64,000 bases of DNA from Achromobacter sp. MYb9 (GTDB taxonomy: Bacteria; Pseudomonadota; Gammaproteobacteria; Burkholderiales; Burkholderiaceae_B): assembly GCF_002975275.1 (NCBI RefSeq), contig NZ_PCOQ01000007.1, positions 124,001 through 188,000 of the forward strand, written 5' to 3'. Positions 26,546 to 34,734 of this stretch are shown in pieces. Under the pieces are notes generated by a model. The model searched no databases and was not told the origin of the DNA. It was given only the letters and a program-made list of their open reading frames with translations. Each line of letters opens with the position of its first letter. Position 1 is the first letter of the stretch. Position numbers and translations under genes: made by a program.

Positions 26546-26751
26546 GGTTGTCTCCGTGGTGCTTGAATTATTGTGGGTGCGCCCTTCAAGGCGGGCGCGG
26601 CCGGTGTCGTGTCGCGTAATGCGATGGGCGCGCCTACATGCCTGTCAGCAGGCCGACCCATGGAAAGACGTTTGCCAGATTCATACTTTTCTTGCCGAAA
26701 GTGTCTAGATTCGTCGAGTATGGCTTGCGCTTTCCATTGTGGTCCAAGACT

Positions 26752-26777
26752 ATATGGGTTCTTATCTATACCCATAT
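26752..26777. promoter_or_regulatory. LysR operator candidate ATATGGGT-N10-ACCCATAT
   Basis: Perfect 8-base arms with a 10-base AT-rich spacer lie 13 bases upstream of the LysR start codon, in the region divergent to a Bug gene. Dyad size fits a LysR recognition site, and its closeness to the start suggests autorepression. Confidence 0.6.
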
Positions 26778-26790
26778 CGTCTAAATAACC

Positions 26791-27672
26791 ATGCAATTCA
26801 GACAGCTGCGATATTTCCAGGCCGTGGCGGAAGAGGGCAGCTTTACTCGCGCCGCCGCCCGACTGCACATGGCGCAACCCCCCTTGAGCCGGCAGATCCG
26901 CCAATTCGAGGAAGCGCTGGGCGTGCAATTGTTTGAACGCACCACCCGGGCCCTGCGGCTGACCGAAGCCGGACGCTTCCTGCTTGAGCAATCACGGCTG
27001 CTGACCGCGCGCCTGGACGAAGTGCTGGAAGGCACGCGTCGTCTTGGGCAGACGCAGCGGCGTTGGTTTGGCATCGGATTCGTGCCGTCGACCCTGTACG
27101 GATTCGTGCCGGAACTGATCCGCCAATTGCGCACCGCGGACCCGCAGGTGGAAGTTGGTCTGACGGAAATGACAACGCTGCCGCAACTCGAAGCCCTGAA
27201 GGCGGGGCGCATTGACCTGGGAATCGGCCGGATCCTGCTGGATGATCCCGCGATCGAACGCCGGGTGCTGATGACCGAACCGCTGATGGCCGCCGTACCG
27301 TTGCGGCATCCCCTGGCGGCGATGAGCGGCGTGTCGGTAGAGCGCCTGGCGCAAGAGCCTTTCGTGCTGTATCCCGCCAGGCCGCGGCCCAACTTCGCGG
27401 ACCATGTGCTGGGGCTATTCCGCGCGGCGGGCCATGCGCCGCAGATCGTGCAGGAAGCCAACGAGCTGCAGACCGCGATCGGCCTGGTGGCGGCGGGGCT
27501 GGGCGTGTCGGTGGTGCCGGCCTCGGTGCAGCGCTTGCAACGGCAGGATGTTGCCCATGTGCGAATCGAGGCCGATGCGTTCGTGTCGCCGGTGATCGCG
27601 AGTTACCGCAAGGACGATCAGTCGCCGTTCCTGGCGCGGGCGTTGGCGTTGGCGGCAGGGCTTGCCGAGTGA
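26791..27672 (+). CDS. LysR-family regulator, CatM/BenM-like
   Basis: A 293-residue LysR protein starting MQFRQLRYFQAVAEEGSF, with HTH helix MAQPPLSRQIRQFEEALG and a C-terminal effector domain containing ANELQTAIGLVAAGLGVSVVP (shown as family pattern only in part). The N-terminal sequence is closest in style to the CatM/BenM branch that senses aromatic-ring cleavage products. It is divergent from a Bug receptor gene with an operator-like dyad between. The target pathway is not visible in the window. Confidence 0.9.
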   Translation: MQFRQLRYFQAVAEEGSFTRAAARLHMAQPPLSRQIRQFEEALGVQLFERTTRALRLTEAGRFLLEQSRLLTARLDEVLEGTRRLGQTQRRWFGIGFVPSTLYGFVPELIRQLRTADPQVEVGLTEMTTLPQLEALKAGRIDLGIGRILLDDPAIERRVLMTEPLMAAVPLRHPLAAMSGVSVERLAQEPFVLYPARPRPNFADHVLGLFRAAGHAPQIVQEANELQTAIGLVAAGLGVSVVPASVQRLQRQDVAHVRIEADAFVSPVIASYRKDDQSPFLARALALAAGLAE

Positions 27673-27709
27673 CGCCGCGCGTGCACCCAAGGTTGCATTG
27701 GCAGGGCGG

Positions 27710-28888
27710 TCAGGCCGCGATGGACCACCGAGGTTGCTCGGGCACGTCGGGCAGCGCGATGTCCGTATGCCCGGGGCACACCCAGCGTACCCGCTCGCGC
27801 GTGGCGTCGATGCAGCCGCCCTGGTCGTAAATGCCTTGTGGGTCGCGAATCCGCGACATGCGCGCCAGCACGTCGGCGGTCGCCTTGGGGCTGGCCAAGG
27901 TCTGGCGCACGCGCGCCTTGACGATCTGTTCGTCGATGAAGGATTGACCGGCGGCGTTTACTCGAAGGCCGTGGCGCCAATGGAAGATCTCCACGCACTT
28001 CGTCGTCAGCGTGAACGGGGCGCCGCGTTCCCAGAAGTTGTTGAACTGGCCGCTACCCAGATAGAACACCCAGGAACCTTCATACCCTTCGACGTCGGAC
28101 GAGGCCGCGTCCGGGTTGCGGAACCACAGCCGGTCGCCCGGCACGTAGAAATGATGGGGGAGGGGGGCGGCAAGGGAACCGTATTCGTGCAGGAAGGCTT
28201 CGTGGAAGCGGCCGGACATCACCGCGCGCGTTTCCCATTGGCGTTGCAGGCGGCGGCCCAGCTCCGGGTTGGCGTGTTGCAGCTCCTGCGCAATGCCAAG
28301 GACCGTCACATACTCGGTCGCCCGATAGCACGAGAACGCATACAACTGGCCCGACGCCTCGGGTTGAGTGGCTTTGCGCAAACCTTCGATCAGCGATCGC
28401 CCTGGCCGCACGGTAAAGCCCCGCGCCTCGTCGTAAGTCCAGTAGTCCGACGGCCGCTCGGCATGTTCGGTGTCGAACGCCAGCGCGGTCTTGCGCGCGG
28501 CCTGGACGATGTAGCGGCGGATGCGCACCGCCGATTCCAGTTCCGCGATGCTGGGAAACGTGAACGCGACCGGGCTGGCCAGCATCGCCAGCACGATCTC
28601 GCGGTCCAGATCGATGTCGTAGGCATCCGTGCGCAGGTTCAATGCGCGGGCGACGCCGGTGGTGTCGTGGCCCGGCATGCAGGCGGCCGCGAAGGCGGTC
28701 TTAAGCCATGCCTGCGCACCTGGCGCCGCGCCGGCCACGCCGGAACTGTTCGCCACATCGCGTAGGCCCAACGCGGAAAGATAGTCCTGAATGGCATGCA
28801 GCGGGCAGGCCGTCTGGCGTGTCTCGGGCGGTGCAATACGAACGCCGCCCCGGTCCGGATGCATCGGTGAAAACTGAGTGAACGGCAT
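27710..28888 (-). CDS. Divergent Tgl-type transglutaminase homologue
   Basis: A 392-residue protein whose central part (about 105-285) follows the layout of the Bacillus spore-coat transglutaminase Tgl. PVAFTFPSIAELESAV resembles the Tgl opening around PVxFxxxSIAEL; a YW pair (149-150), GF...RPGRSLIEGLR, LYAFSCYRAT with the candidate nucleophile Cys187, and PGDRLWFRNPD then YLG follow in order. Tgl has Glu just before the Cys and another Glu in a GEN motif; here these appear as Ser186 and a GSW. So the fold looks shared, but the catalytic set is altered. An added N-terminal region (about 100 residues) and a C-terminal extension are not in Bacillus Tgl. Recognition rests on remembered family sequence, without an alignment. 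Confidence 0.6.
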   Translation of the reverse strand: MPFTQFSPMHPDRGGVRIAPPETRQTACPLHAIQDYLSALGLRDVANSSGVAGAAPGAQAWLKTAFAAACMPGHDTTGVARALNLRTDAYDIDLDREIVLAMLASPVAFTFPSIAELESAVRIRRYIVQAARKTALAFDTEHAERPSDYWTYDEARGFTVRPGRSLIEGLRKATQPEASGQLYAFSCYRATEYVTVLGIAQELQHANPELGRRLQRQWETRAVMSGRFHEAFLHEYGSLAAPLPHHFYVPGDRLWFRNPDAASSDVEGYEGSWVFYLGSGQFNNFWERGAPFTLTTKCVEIFHWRHGLRVNAAGQSFIDEQIVKARVRQTLASPKATADVLARMSRIRDPQGIYDQGGCIDATRERVRWVCPGHTDIALPDVPEQPRWSIAA

Positions 28889-29040
28889 GACAGACGAACC
28901 GGGAATACGATCCGGAAATTGTAGTCATGCAGGCTTAATATCAGCTTTAAGCAGCCGTCGAGAAACCGCATGATTTAGCGGGTTTCCCAGCGTTTTCAGG
29001 TGATTTTTCAGCCGTATTTCAGCGTGGTTTCAAGCGACTT

Positions 29041-29544
29041 TCATGGTTGTTGCGAAGGCGTTGCAAACGGCCGCCCGGGCACGCCGTGGAACAGCAGCGT
29101 GCAGACCACGGCCGCGACCAGGCTGGGCAACGCGCCCACTTTGACGGCGTCGATCACATACGCCATTCGCGCCGTTCCGAACACCGCCAGCATGAACAGA
29201 AATCCGTATGCGGTACCGGCGGCGCATACCCACGCCATGCGGGGCCAGGAAGCGTGCGCAAGCTTGAGCGCGCCGGCCATCACGCCGCACAGCACGGCGG
29301 GCGCCGCGCCGAATAGATACGCGGCGCGTAATCCGTCGAAGCTGTACAGGCTGGCCGGAAGCGTCATCGTGCCCATCACGACCGGCAAACCGATCGCCGG
29401 GCCGATCAACCCGTAGGCCAACGCGCCGCCCACGACCTTGCGCGTGATCGACCGGCCGGTGTCGTCAGGCTGCTGGCGCATGCACCGATAGACGACGCTT
29501 GCCGCGGCGAGCAGCGCGATAAGGACGAGCAGGAGCAGGTTCAT
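29041..29544 (-). CDS. Small integral membrane protein of unknown function
   Basis: A 167-residue protein with about five hydrophobic segments: one at the N-terminus (LLLLVLIALLAAASVVY), then a hydrophilic stretch with a short Cys-Met-Arg segment, and four further helices rich in Ala, Gly and Leu. No domain was recognised. It lies 42 bases downstream of an exported protein gene on the same strand and may be co-transcribed with it. Confidence 0.7.
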   Translation of the reverse strand: MNLLLLVLIALLAAASVVYRCMRQQPDDTGRSITRKVVGGALAYGLIGPAIGLPVVMGTMTLPASLYSFDGLRAAYLFGAAPAVLCGVMAGALKLAHASWPRMAWVCAAGTAYGFLFMLAVFGTARMAYVIDAVKVGALPSLVAAVVCTLLFHGVPGRPFATPSQQP

Positions 29545-29586
29545 GGCGCAAGAATTGAATGCCGCTACTTGCGTAGCGGCGCAACG

Positions 29587-30492
29587 TTACTGGCTGACGT
29601 ACCGCTTGGTCTTGGCGTCGAACGTGTAATGCGTGACGTCGGCGGCCCCAAGCTGGCGGGTCTTGTTCGGTCCCGAGATCGTGGTGCCGCTGGGCTTGAC
29701 CGTCACGCGCGGCATGTCGTTGCCTGTGGCCGCCGTGAACACCAGTTCGCCGGCGCTGCTGGTGCACGGCATGACTTCGCCGTCCGAGCACGCGGCGCTA
29801 TTGTCTTCGCCGGTCAGGATGCTGCCGACGTAGGTCCAGACGTTGTTGTCCGACTCGGGCTTGAGCTGTTGCGGATCGAACACCAGCAGGGTATAGCCGT
29901 CGCTATTGATGCCGTTGTCGAAGCTTGTATCGGGCACGGCAAGCAACAGCTTGCCAGCGGGCGTGCGGTATTCGACCGGCTTGCGGCGGGTGTCGACCTC
30001 CGGGGCTCTTTCGTATGCGCCGAATTCGCCGATGGCGGGTTCCATGCCCAGGAATTTCCAGGGGCGTTCGGACGCCGGGTCGTTCAGCACGAATGTGGAT
30101 TCGGCGATATTGACCTGCGTTCCGGGCCCGACCTGGTCTTCGCCCGGTTTGCCGTACCGTTGCGCGGTTTTCCACACAAAGCCGGTGTAGTAGTGCTGGC
30201 CTTCGGATTCGAAGGCATGGCCGAACCAATACGTGGCGATGCTGCCGTTTGCCACTTCATACGACGTCTCGCCTTTGCCGTCGATCTGATAGATGAAATA
30301 CATCACCGTGGCGGCATCCGGGGGCTTCACGGCGGCGGCAGCGGACCTTTGGATTGCAGGTGCGCTGTCCGTGGCGGCGAGCGCGGGCGTCGGGTGGCTG
30401 TAGGCAGCAAAAGTCGCGGCAATCAGGCCTGCCATGGCGCTGCGGGCGCACCAGCGGCGCAAACTCGGGCTGACCTTCATAAGGGTTCTCAT
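29587..30492 (-). CDS. Exported protein of unknown function
   Basis: A 301-residue protein with a signal peptide (basic start, then GLIAATFAAYSHP, cleavage near ALA about residue 39). The mature part is rich in beta-forming and aromatic residues (YWFGHAFESEGQHYYTGFVWKT lies near 87-108, given here as position only in part) and has a cysteine pair in ACSDGEVMPC. No known domain could be named. Met at 30480 is an alternative start. It sits upstream of a small membrane protein on the same strand. Confidence 0.7.
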   Translation of the reverse strand: MRTLMKVSPSLRRWCARSAMAGLIAATFAAYSHPTPALAATDSAPAIQRSAAAAVKPPDAATVMYFIYQIDGKGETSYEVANGSIATYWFGHAFESEGQHYYTGFVWKTAQRYGKPGEDQVGPGTQVNIAESTFVLNDPASERPWKFLGMEPAIGEFGAYERAPEVDTRRKPVEYRTPAGKLLLAVPDTSFDNGINSDGYTLLVFDPQQLKPESDNNVWTYVGSILTGEDNSAACSDGEVMPCTSSAGELVFTAATGNDMPRVTVKPSGTTISGPNKTRQLGAADVTHYTFDAKTKRYVSQ

Positions 30493-30724
30493 GAGTTAGG
30501 AAACGTCCTGTCGAATATCTATAAAAGCGTTTTGATTGTTGATGTAGGTATAGAACGGTCGATCTTCCGGCGCGGGCTGCCATGCAAACGCCATCACGGC
30601 CCGGCGGATTCGGGATGCGGAGCGAGTATACGGGCCCTATTTATCGTCCAGGCTTCACGATATTGCAGGTATTGCTGGCCTGTTACATATGCCCGGTTCG
30701 ACTCGGGGTTCCGTCATGGGCGCT

Positions 30725-32068
30725 TTACCCACCGCTGGAAGCGGGCGGCGTTTCCTGTGCGGCCGACAGCACCGGTTCCGCCGCGTCCGTGCCGGGCACG
30801 ACATTCGTCAGGTCTTCGGTCATTTCGTGGTCCAACGCGCCTTGAACCAGGTCTTCGGTCACGCGCAGCTCCACGCCGACGGGCGACATCTGCGCGGCCG
30901 CGGCAAACGGCGCGACGGGCGACGGCGCGGGGCGTTCGCCGCGGCGCCACATGAAGAAGGCCATCAAGCTGACATTCAGCACCGCAAAACACCAGAACAG
31001 CCCGGCTGCGCCGTACTTGGCCATCACTTGCGAGATCGCCAGCGGACTCAACGCCGACCCCAGCGAATTGATCAGCAGCAGGCCTTGGATCATGCGCACC
31101 AGGGCGTCGGCGGGCGCCCGATCCGCGGCGTGGCTCACCGCGACCGGATAGATGGCGAACACGCCGCCGCCCAGCAGGAACAGCAGAACGATCAGCAGCG
31201 GCGATCCGGTGGGCAGCAGCAGGATCAAGAGGCTGAGCACCGTACAGAAAACGGCCAACGCGATAAGCACGACCTGACGGTCGCGCAGATCCGACCAGCG
31301 GCCAACGGGATACTGCAGCACCATGGCGCCCAGGATCACCGCGCCCATCATCTTGCCCACTTCGGCCACATCCAGCCCGATCCGTTGCAGGTAAAGCGGC
31401 AGCAGGGTATAGACCGCCGCGATAGCGACTCCCGAACCGAAGCAGCCCATGACACCGGTGGGCGTCATCCGGATCAGGTGGTGCGGCATCAACGGTTCGA
31501 CGCGCTCGACCAGCGGGGAAATGCGCGGAATGATGACCATCGGCATCACTGACAGCGAGGCCAGCAGCCCGGCCACCATGAAAGGCGCCATGTCGCCCAA
31601 TTGCGTCAGGGCGCCCAGCTGAATCTGGCCCAGCATGCCGGAGCCGTACAGGGAAATCATATAGAACGCCAGCAAGCGTCCGCGCATCTTCGGGTCGCCC
31701 GCCAGCAGCAGCCAGCTTTCCACCACCAGGAACACCCCGACGCTTGCCCATCCGTTGATCAGCCGCAGCACGAACCATGCCTCGGCGCCGAAGATCAGCC
31801 CTTGCAGCAGCACCGTGACCGCGATCAGCGAGGCGAAACTGCTATAGGCGCGGATATGGCCGATGCGCACGATCAGCCGGTCATTGAAGATGGCGCCCAG
31901 CGTCAGGCCGATGAAATACGATGACGAAATCAGGCCGATGACGGTGGCGGACTCTCCGGCGGCATCCAGGCGCAAGGTGGTAAGGGAAGAAATGAAAGCG
32001 TTGCCGATGCAGACAACGAACAAGCCAAGAAGCGGCCCCAGGACTAAGGCCAACAACTGCCGAGACAT
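30725..32068 (-). CDS. MFS transporter, YcaD-like
   Basis: A 447-residue major facilitator with twelve predicted membrane segments. The loop-2 signature appears as FNDRLIVRIGHIRAY, and the second half opens with MTPTGVMGCFGSG, an arrangement seen in the YcaD/UMF-like branch. A hydrophilic C-terminal tail of about 50 residues follows the last helix. ATG 32068 follows GAGG; an in-frame start 30 bases upstream is less likely. The substrate is unknown and no catabolic neighbour gives a clue. Confidence 0.88.
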   Translation of the reverse strand: MSRQLLALVLGPLLGLFVVCIGNAFISSLTTLRLDAAGESATVIGLISSSYFIGLTLGAIFNDRLIVRIGHIRAYSSFASLIAVTVLLQGLIFGAEAWFVLRLINGWASVGVFLVVESWLLLAGDPKMRGRLLAFYMISLYGSGMLGQIQLGALTQLGDMAPFMVAGLLASLSVMPMVIIPRISPLVERVEPLMPHHLIRMTPTGVMGCFGSGVAIAAVYTLLPLYLQRIGLDVAEVGKMMGAVILGAMVLQYPVGRWSDLRDRQVVLIALAVFCTVLSLLILLLPTGSPLLIVLLFLLGGGVFAIYPVAVSHAADRAPADALVRMIQGLLLINSLGSALSPLAISQVMAKYGAAGLFWCFAVLNVSLMAFFMWRRGERPAPSPVAPFAAAAQMSPVGVELRVTEDLVQGALDHEMTEDLTNVVPGTDAAEPVLSAAQETPPASSGG

Positions 32069-32359
32069 GACATCCTCGATCGCGAAAGCGGAAACCATCC
32101 GGCCTGGCCGGATTACTGCTATGAAAAGTCAGGGGAAATCACAACCGGCGCCGTGGCGGGCCCGCCGTGGTTTTTTCTGAGGGAAGGGGTGCCCAAGGGC
32201 GAAAACCGGCGGGGATTGTAGCGCCGTTCATCGGGCGGGCTGTTCCGGGGAGGAATGGCGCTGAGACGGCTTGCTGGGAAGGAATACCGGTGCATCGCCG
32301 GCGGAACGGATCGTGGGTATGATTCTCCGCGATTCCAATAACGACAAGGAGACCCGTAC

Positions 32360-32785
32360 GTGGAACACCAACGAGCGCAGCTTGTGCCTGAACTGCTTGT
32401 CACCGACATCTCGGCCAGCCTGGAGTTCTGGGTGGGGATCTGCGGGTTTGCTGTGATGTACAGCCGGGAAAGCGAGGGGTTCTATTATCTGGATCTGGCC
32501 GGCGCGCAAGTGATGCTGGTGGAAGTGCGCGGGGAGGGCTATTGGGTAACGGCGCCGCTGGATCCCCCGCTGGGGCGGGGCATGAATCTCGAAATCAAAG
32601 TGCTTTCGGCCGCGCCTTTGCTGGCGGCGCTGGCGGCAGCGGGCCGGCCCCTGTTCCAGGCGCCCGAAGAGAAATGGTATCGAAGTGGTGATACTGAAAT
32701 AGGAGTTCGGGAGTTTCTGGTACAGGACCCCGATGGCTATCTCATCCGGTTTTCCGAGCGGACGGGCGAGCGGCAGGTCGGGTGA
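32360..32785 (+). CDS. VOC-family protein, bleomycin-resistance-protein-like
   Basis: A 141-residue glyoxalase/bleomycin-resistance-fold protein. It opens with VPELLVTDISASLEFWVGICGF and ends with EFLVQDPDGYLIRFSE, the paired beta-alpha-beta-beta-beta modules of the family. No clear complete metal triad was identified, which suits a drug-binding protein more than a metalloenzyme. GTG 32360 is preceded by AAGGAG. It stands alone as a single gene. Confidence 0.85.
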   Translation: MEHQRAQLVPELLVTDISASLEFWVGICGFAVMYSRESEGFYYLDLAGAQVMLVEVRGEGYWVTAPLDPPLGRGMNLEIKVLSAAPLLAALAAAGRPLFQAPEEKWYRSGDTEIGVREFLVQDPDGYLIRFSERTGERQVG

Positions 32786-32958
32786 GGGGCACAAGGTAAG
32801 TGGCAATCCGCCCACTTCGCGACATTGCCGCAGCCGACCTGCGTCAGTTCCTGCATTGTGCGCAGTTCGCCCTGGATATTGATGTCGGCTTCGCTTGCAG
32901 TACGAAATGTCGCGAGCGGCGGGGAATGGCCCGTTGCCGTTTCGTTGCCAGGGCGGCC

Positions 32959-33228
32959 TTACGACCTGGGCAGGTATTGATTGATCTTGCCCGAGTCGAT
33001 GAACAGCTTCAAATAGGCCGTGCCCTCGGAAATCGCGCGGGCGGGCGTGTCGCGTGGCGTCAGCGGGCAGGGAATGCACCAATCCAGGAGCACCAGCGTT
33101 GAGTATGTGACCTGAACCAGTGGCAGGAACCCTTCGGGCAGCGTGCCGAATTGCTCCAGGCAGCGCAACGGCACGGCACGGACCCCTAGGCGAAATCCTT
33201 TGTGTTCGGTAAGGACGAGATCGTTCAT
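32959..33228 (-). CDS. Small protein of unknown function in the Hsp20 operon
   Basis: An 89-residue mostly hydrophobic-rich cytoplasmic protein without a signal peptide. It starts 57 bases downstream of the second Hsp20 gene on the same strand, with GGAG before ATG 33228. It contains CIPCP (two cysteines spaced CxxC) and ends with LFIDSGKINQYLPRS. Its position suggests heat-shock co-expression. No domain was recognised. Confidence 0.6.
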   Translation of the reverse strand: MNDLVLTEHKGFRLGVRAVPLRCLEQFGTLPEGFLPLVQVTYSTLVLLDWCIPCPLTPRDTPARAISEGTAYLKLFIDSGKINQYLPRS

Positions 33229-33284
33229 GGATGGGCTCCGACACGCCGCAGCGGCGCTACGCCGCTGCGGCACGGGCTGTACGG

Positions 33285-33671
33285 TCACATCACCGTCACC
33301 GGAATCTGACGCGGCTGCGCCTCGCGGATGCGCGGAACTTGCAGGGTTAGCACACCGTGCTTCAGGCTGGCGCTGATGGCGTCCTTGTCGAACTCCGGCC
33401 CCAACCTGAACGAGCGGCGAAACAGTGGTTCGCGCAGTTCGCAGTGGATCAGCCGAACATCGGCGGGAACCGGCACCGACGCCTGTCCTTCGATGACCAG
33501 CACCTCCGATTCCACTTTAATGTTCAACGTGTCTTTCGTGACGCCGGGCAGGTCGGCCACCACGGTGACACCGGTTGCGTCTTCAAAAATGTCGACCGCC
33601 GGCAGGTTGGCGGGGCGTTGCTCTTTTGAACGGCCGCCCGGTTCAACAACGAGTTCGTTACGCTCATTCAT
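33285..33671 (-). CDS. Small heat-shock protein (Hsp20/alpha-crystallin)
   Basis: A 128-residue Hsp20 with the alpha-crystallin domain from about residue 25 to 115. The PAVDIFEDATGVTVVADLPGV start and the GVLTLQVPR end motif of the domain are clear, and a final IPV-like tail (QIPVTV) fits the IxI/V oligomerisation motif. It is an ATP-independent chaperone that holds unfolding proteins. AGGAG precedes its ATG. It is the second gene of the heat-shock unit. Confidence 0.93.
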   Translation of the reverse strand: MNERNELVVEPGGRSKEQRPANLPAVDIFEDATGVTVVADLPGVTKDTLNIKVESEVLVIEGQASVPVPADVRLIHCELREPLFRRSFRLGPEFDKDAISASLKHGVLTLQVPRIREAQPRQIPVTVM

Positions 33672-33705
33672 GATCGTTTCTCCTGAGTCGTGCTTGACGC
33701 TTGCA

Positions 33706-34149
33706 TTACTGGATTGCGATAAGACGCGGTTTCGACGATTCTTTTTTCTTGATGGATATCAAGAGGCAACCGTCGATGTATTTCGCCTCGACGTTGTCGG
33801 GATCGACGTCCCCGGGCAACTCGATAACGCGGGTGAATTCGCCTTCGGCACGTTCCCGCGCGTAGTAGCGGCCGTTTTCGGGCAAGGGCGGCATGTTGCG
33901 CGTGCCGCTGATGGTGAGCAGCCCCTTCTCCATGGACACTTTCAAGGTGTCGGGATCGATGCCGGGAATGAAGCCGACGACGACGGCGGCGTCGTCGGAA
34001 ACCCCAATGTTGACGGCAGGGAAGCGCCCGCGTGGCACCGTCCGCAATGTGGCCGGCAGGCCCGCGCTACGAAAGATCCGGTCCATCTGCTCCTGGACCG
34101 CGTCAAAGAGAGAATCGACTCCGCTATCGCTGAAAGGGTAGTTGGCCAT
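33706..34149 (-). CDS. Small heat-shock protein (Hsp20/alpha-crystallin)
   Basis: A 147-residue Hsp20 whose N-terminus (DSLFDAVQEQMDRIF) is followed by the alpha-crystallin domain, with GLLTISGTRNM and ERAEGEFTRVIELPGDVD. Its C-terminus ends in a charged KKKESSKP tail. ATG 34149 follows GGAGG closely; a start 12 bases upstream is unlikely. It differs enough from the next Hsp20 to form a two-subunit chaperone pair, as class A/B bacterial sHsps do. A sigma-32-like promoter lies 88-115 bases upstream. Confidence 0.93.
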   Translation of the reverse strand: MANYPFSDSGVDSLFDAVQEQMDRIFRSAGLPATLRTVPRGRFPAVNIGVSDDAAVVVGFIPGIDPDTLKVSMEKGLLTISGTRNMPPLPENGRYYARERAEGEFTRVIELPGDVDPDNVEAKYIDGCLLISIKKKESSKPRLIAIQ

Positions 34150-34154
34150 AATTA

Positions 34155-34177
34155 CCTCCAAAGAATTGTCCGGAAGG
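34155..34177 (-). promoter_or_regulatory. Possible RNA-thermometer hairpin covering the hsp20 ribosome site
   Basis: In the transcript, CCUUC can pair with the GGAGG ribosome site (five pairs, one U-G) across a 13-base loop. A weak hairpin that melts at high temperature would fit a heat-shock gene leader. It is short and unsupported by comparison. Confidence 0.25.
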
Positions 34178-34236
34178 ATCGAGACCGAGCTACGTCACCG
34201 CAAGAGCGACCCGCACACTCGATCGCTTCAATGCGG

Positions 34237-34264
34237 ATATAGGAGCCAACCGCGCTGATTCAAG
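34237..34264 (-). promoter_or_regulatory. Sigma-32-like heat-shock promoter for the hsp20 unit
   Basis: On the minus strand CTTGAA (34264-34259) and TCCTATAT (34244-34237) are separated by 14 bases, close to the sigma-32 consensus CTTGAA / CCCCATNT with 13-14 spacing. Transcription would start near 34229, giving an 80-base leader before the first Hsp20 gene. Confidence 0.65.
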
Positions 34265-34270
34265 GCCGGC

Positions 34271-34319
34271 ATGCTTTGATTTTTAAAATGGCCGTCCGGG
34301 ATGCTATAGATTTTTAAAA
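34271..34319. repeat. Direct repeat ATGCTnTnGATTTTTAAAA upstream of heat-shock promoter
   Basis: Two near-identical copies (34271-34288 and 34301-34319) share ATGCT and GATTTTTAAAA, spaced about three helical turns. They lie just upstream of the sigma-32-like promoter and could be UP-like elements or a regulator site. Confidence 0.55.
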
Positions 34320-34360
34320 CGATGCCGGGTCTGCGCCTTCGTACGGCGCGGCGGGAGGCC

Positions 34361-34720
34361 CTATTCGTCTCTAGGGCGCCATTTTCCCGGAAGAGGGTGT
34401 ATCAACGTCAGGAGGACGATAGCTGGGGCCTCTGCATGCAGGCTGTGGGGTTCGTCGCCGGGAAGGGTGACCAGTTGGCCTTCGGCCAGGGTGCACCGGC
34501 CCGCTGATGCATCGATGTCGACCCGTCCATTCAGGCACTGGAGCGTCACGACACCTTGGACGTGATGCGAGGGCATCCGGTGCCCCGCGGGCAACACGAG
34601 CCGGATGATCTGCAGTTCTGTCGTACGCAGCAGACTGACGCTGACGGGCGGGGCAGGTTCCTGGCTTGGCCGATGAAACAGGTCGATGACTTCCAGCGGG
34701 TTCGCGTGCTTCAGTGCCAT
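34361..34720 (-). CDS. Single-domain cupin protein
   Basis: A 119-residue cupin. The first motif region shows GHRMPSHHVQGVVTLQCLNGRVDI and the second LPGDEPHSLHA, with histidines that could bind a metal. Small cupins of this kind are often of unknown role. The start is followed closely by a LEVIDLFHRP region. GGAG lies before the ATG. It is 14 bases downstream of the GNAT gene on the same strand, so the two are probably co-transcribed. Confidence 0.8.
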   Translation of the reverse strand: MALKHANPLEVIDLFHRPSQEPAPPVSVSLLRTTELQIIRLVLPAGHRMPSHHVQGVVTLQCLNGRVDIDASAGRCTLAEGQLVTLPGDEPHSLHAEAPAIVLLTLIHPLPGKWRPRDE

Positions 34721-34734
34721 ATGGGACTCCGGAG

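Noticed and set aside
32800..32940. Possible coding remnant on the minus strand (segment like TMQELTQVGCGNVAKW)
   Set aside because: It looks protein-like but is short, has no start or ribosome site and no recognised family.
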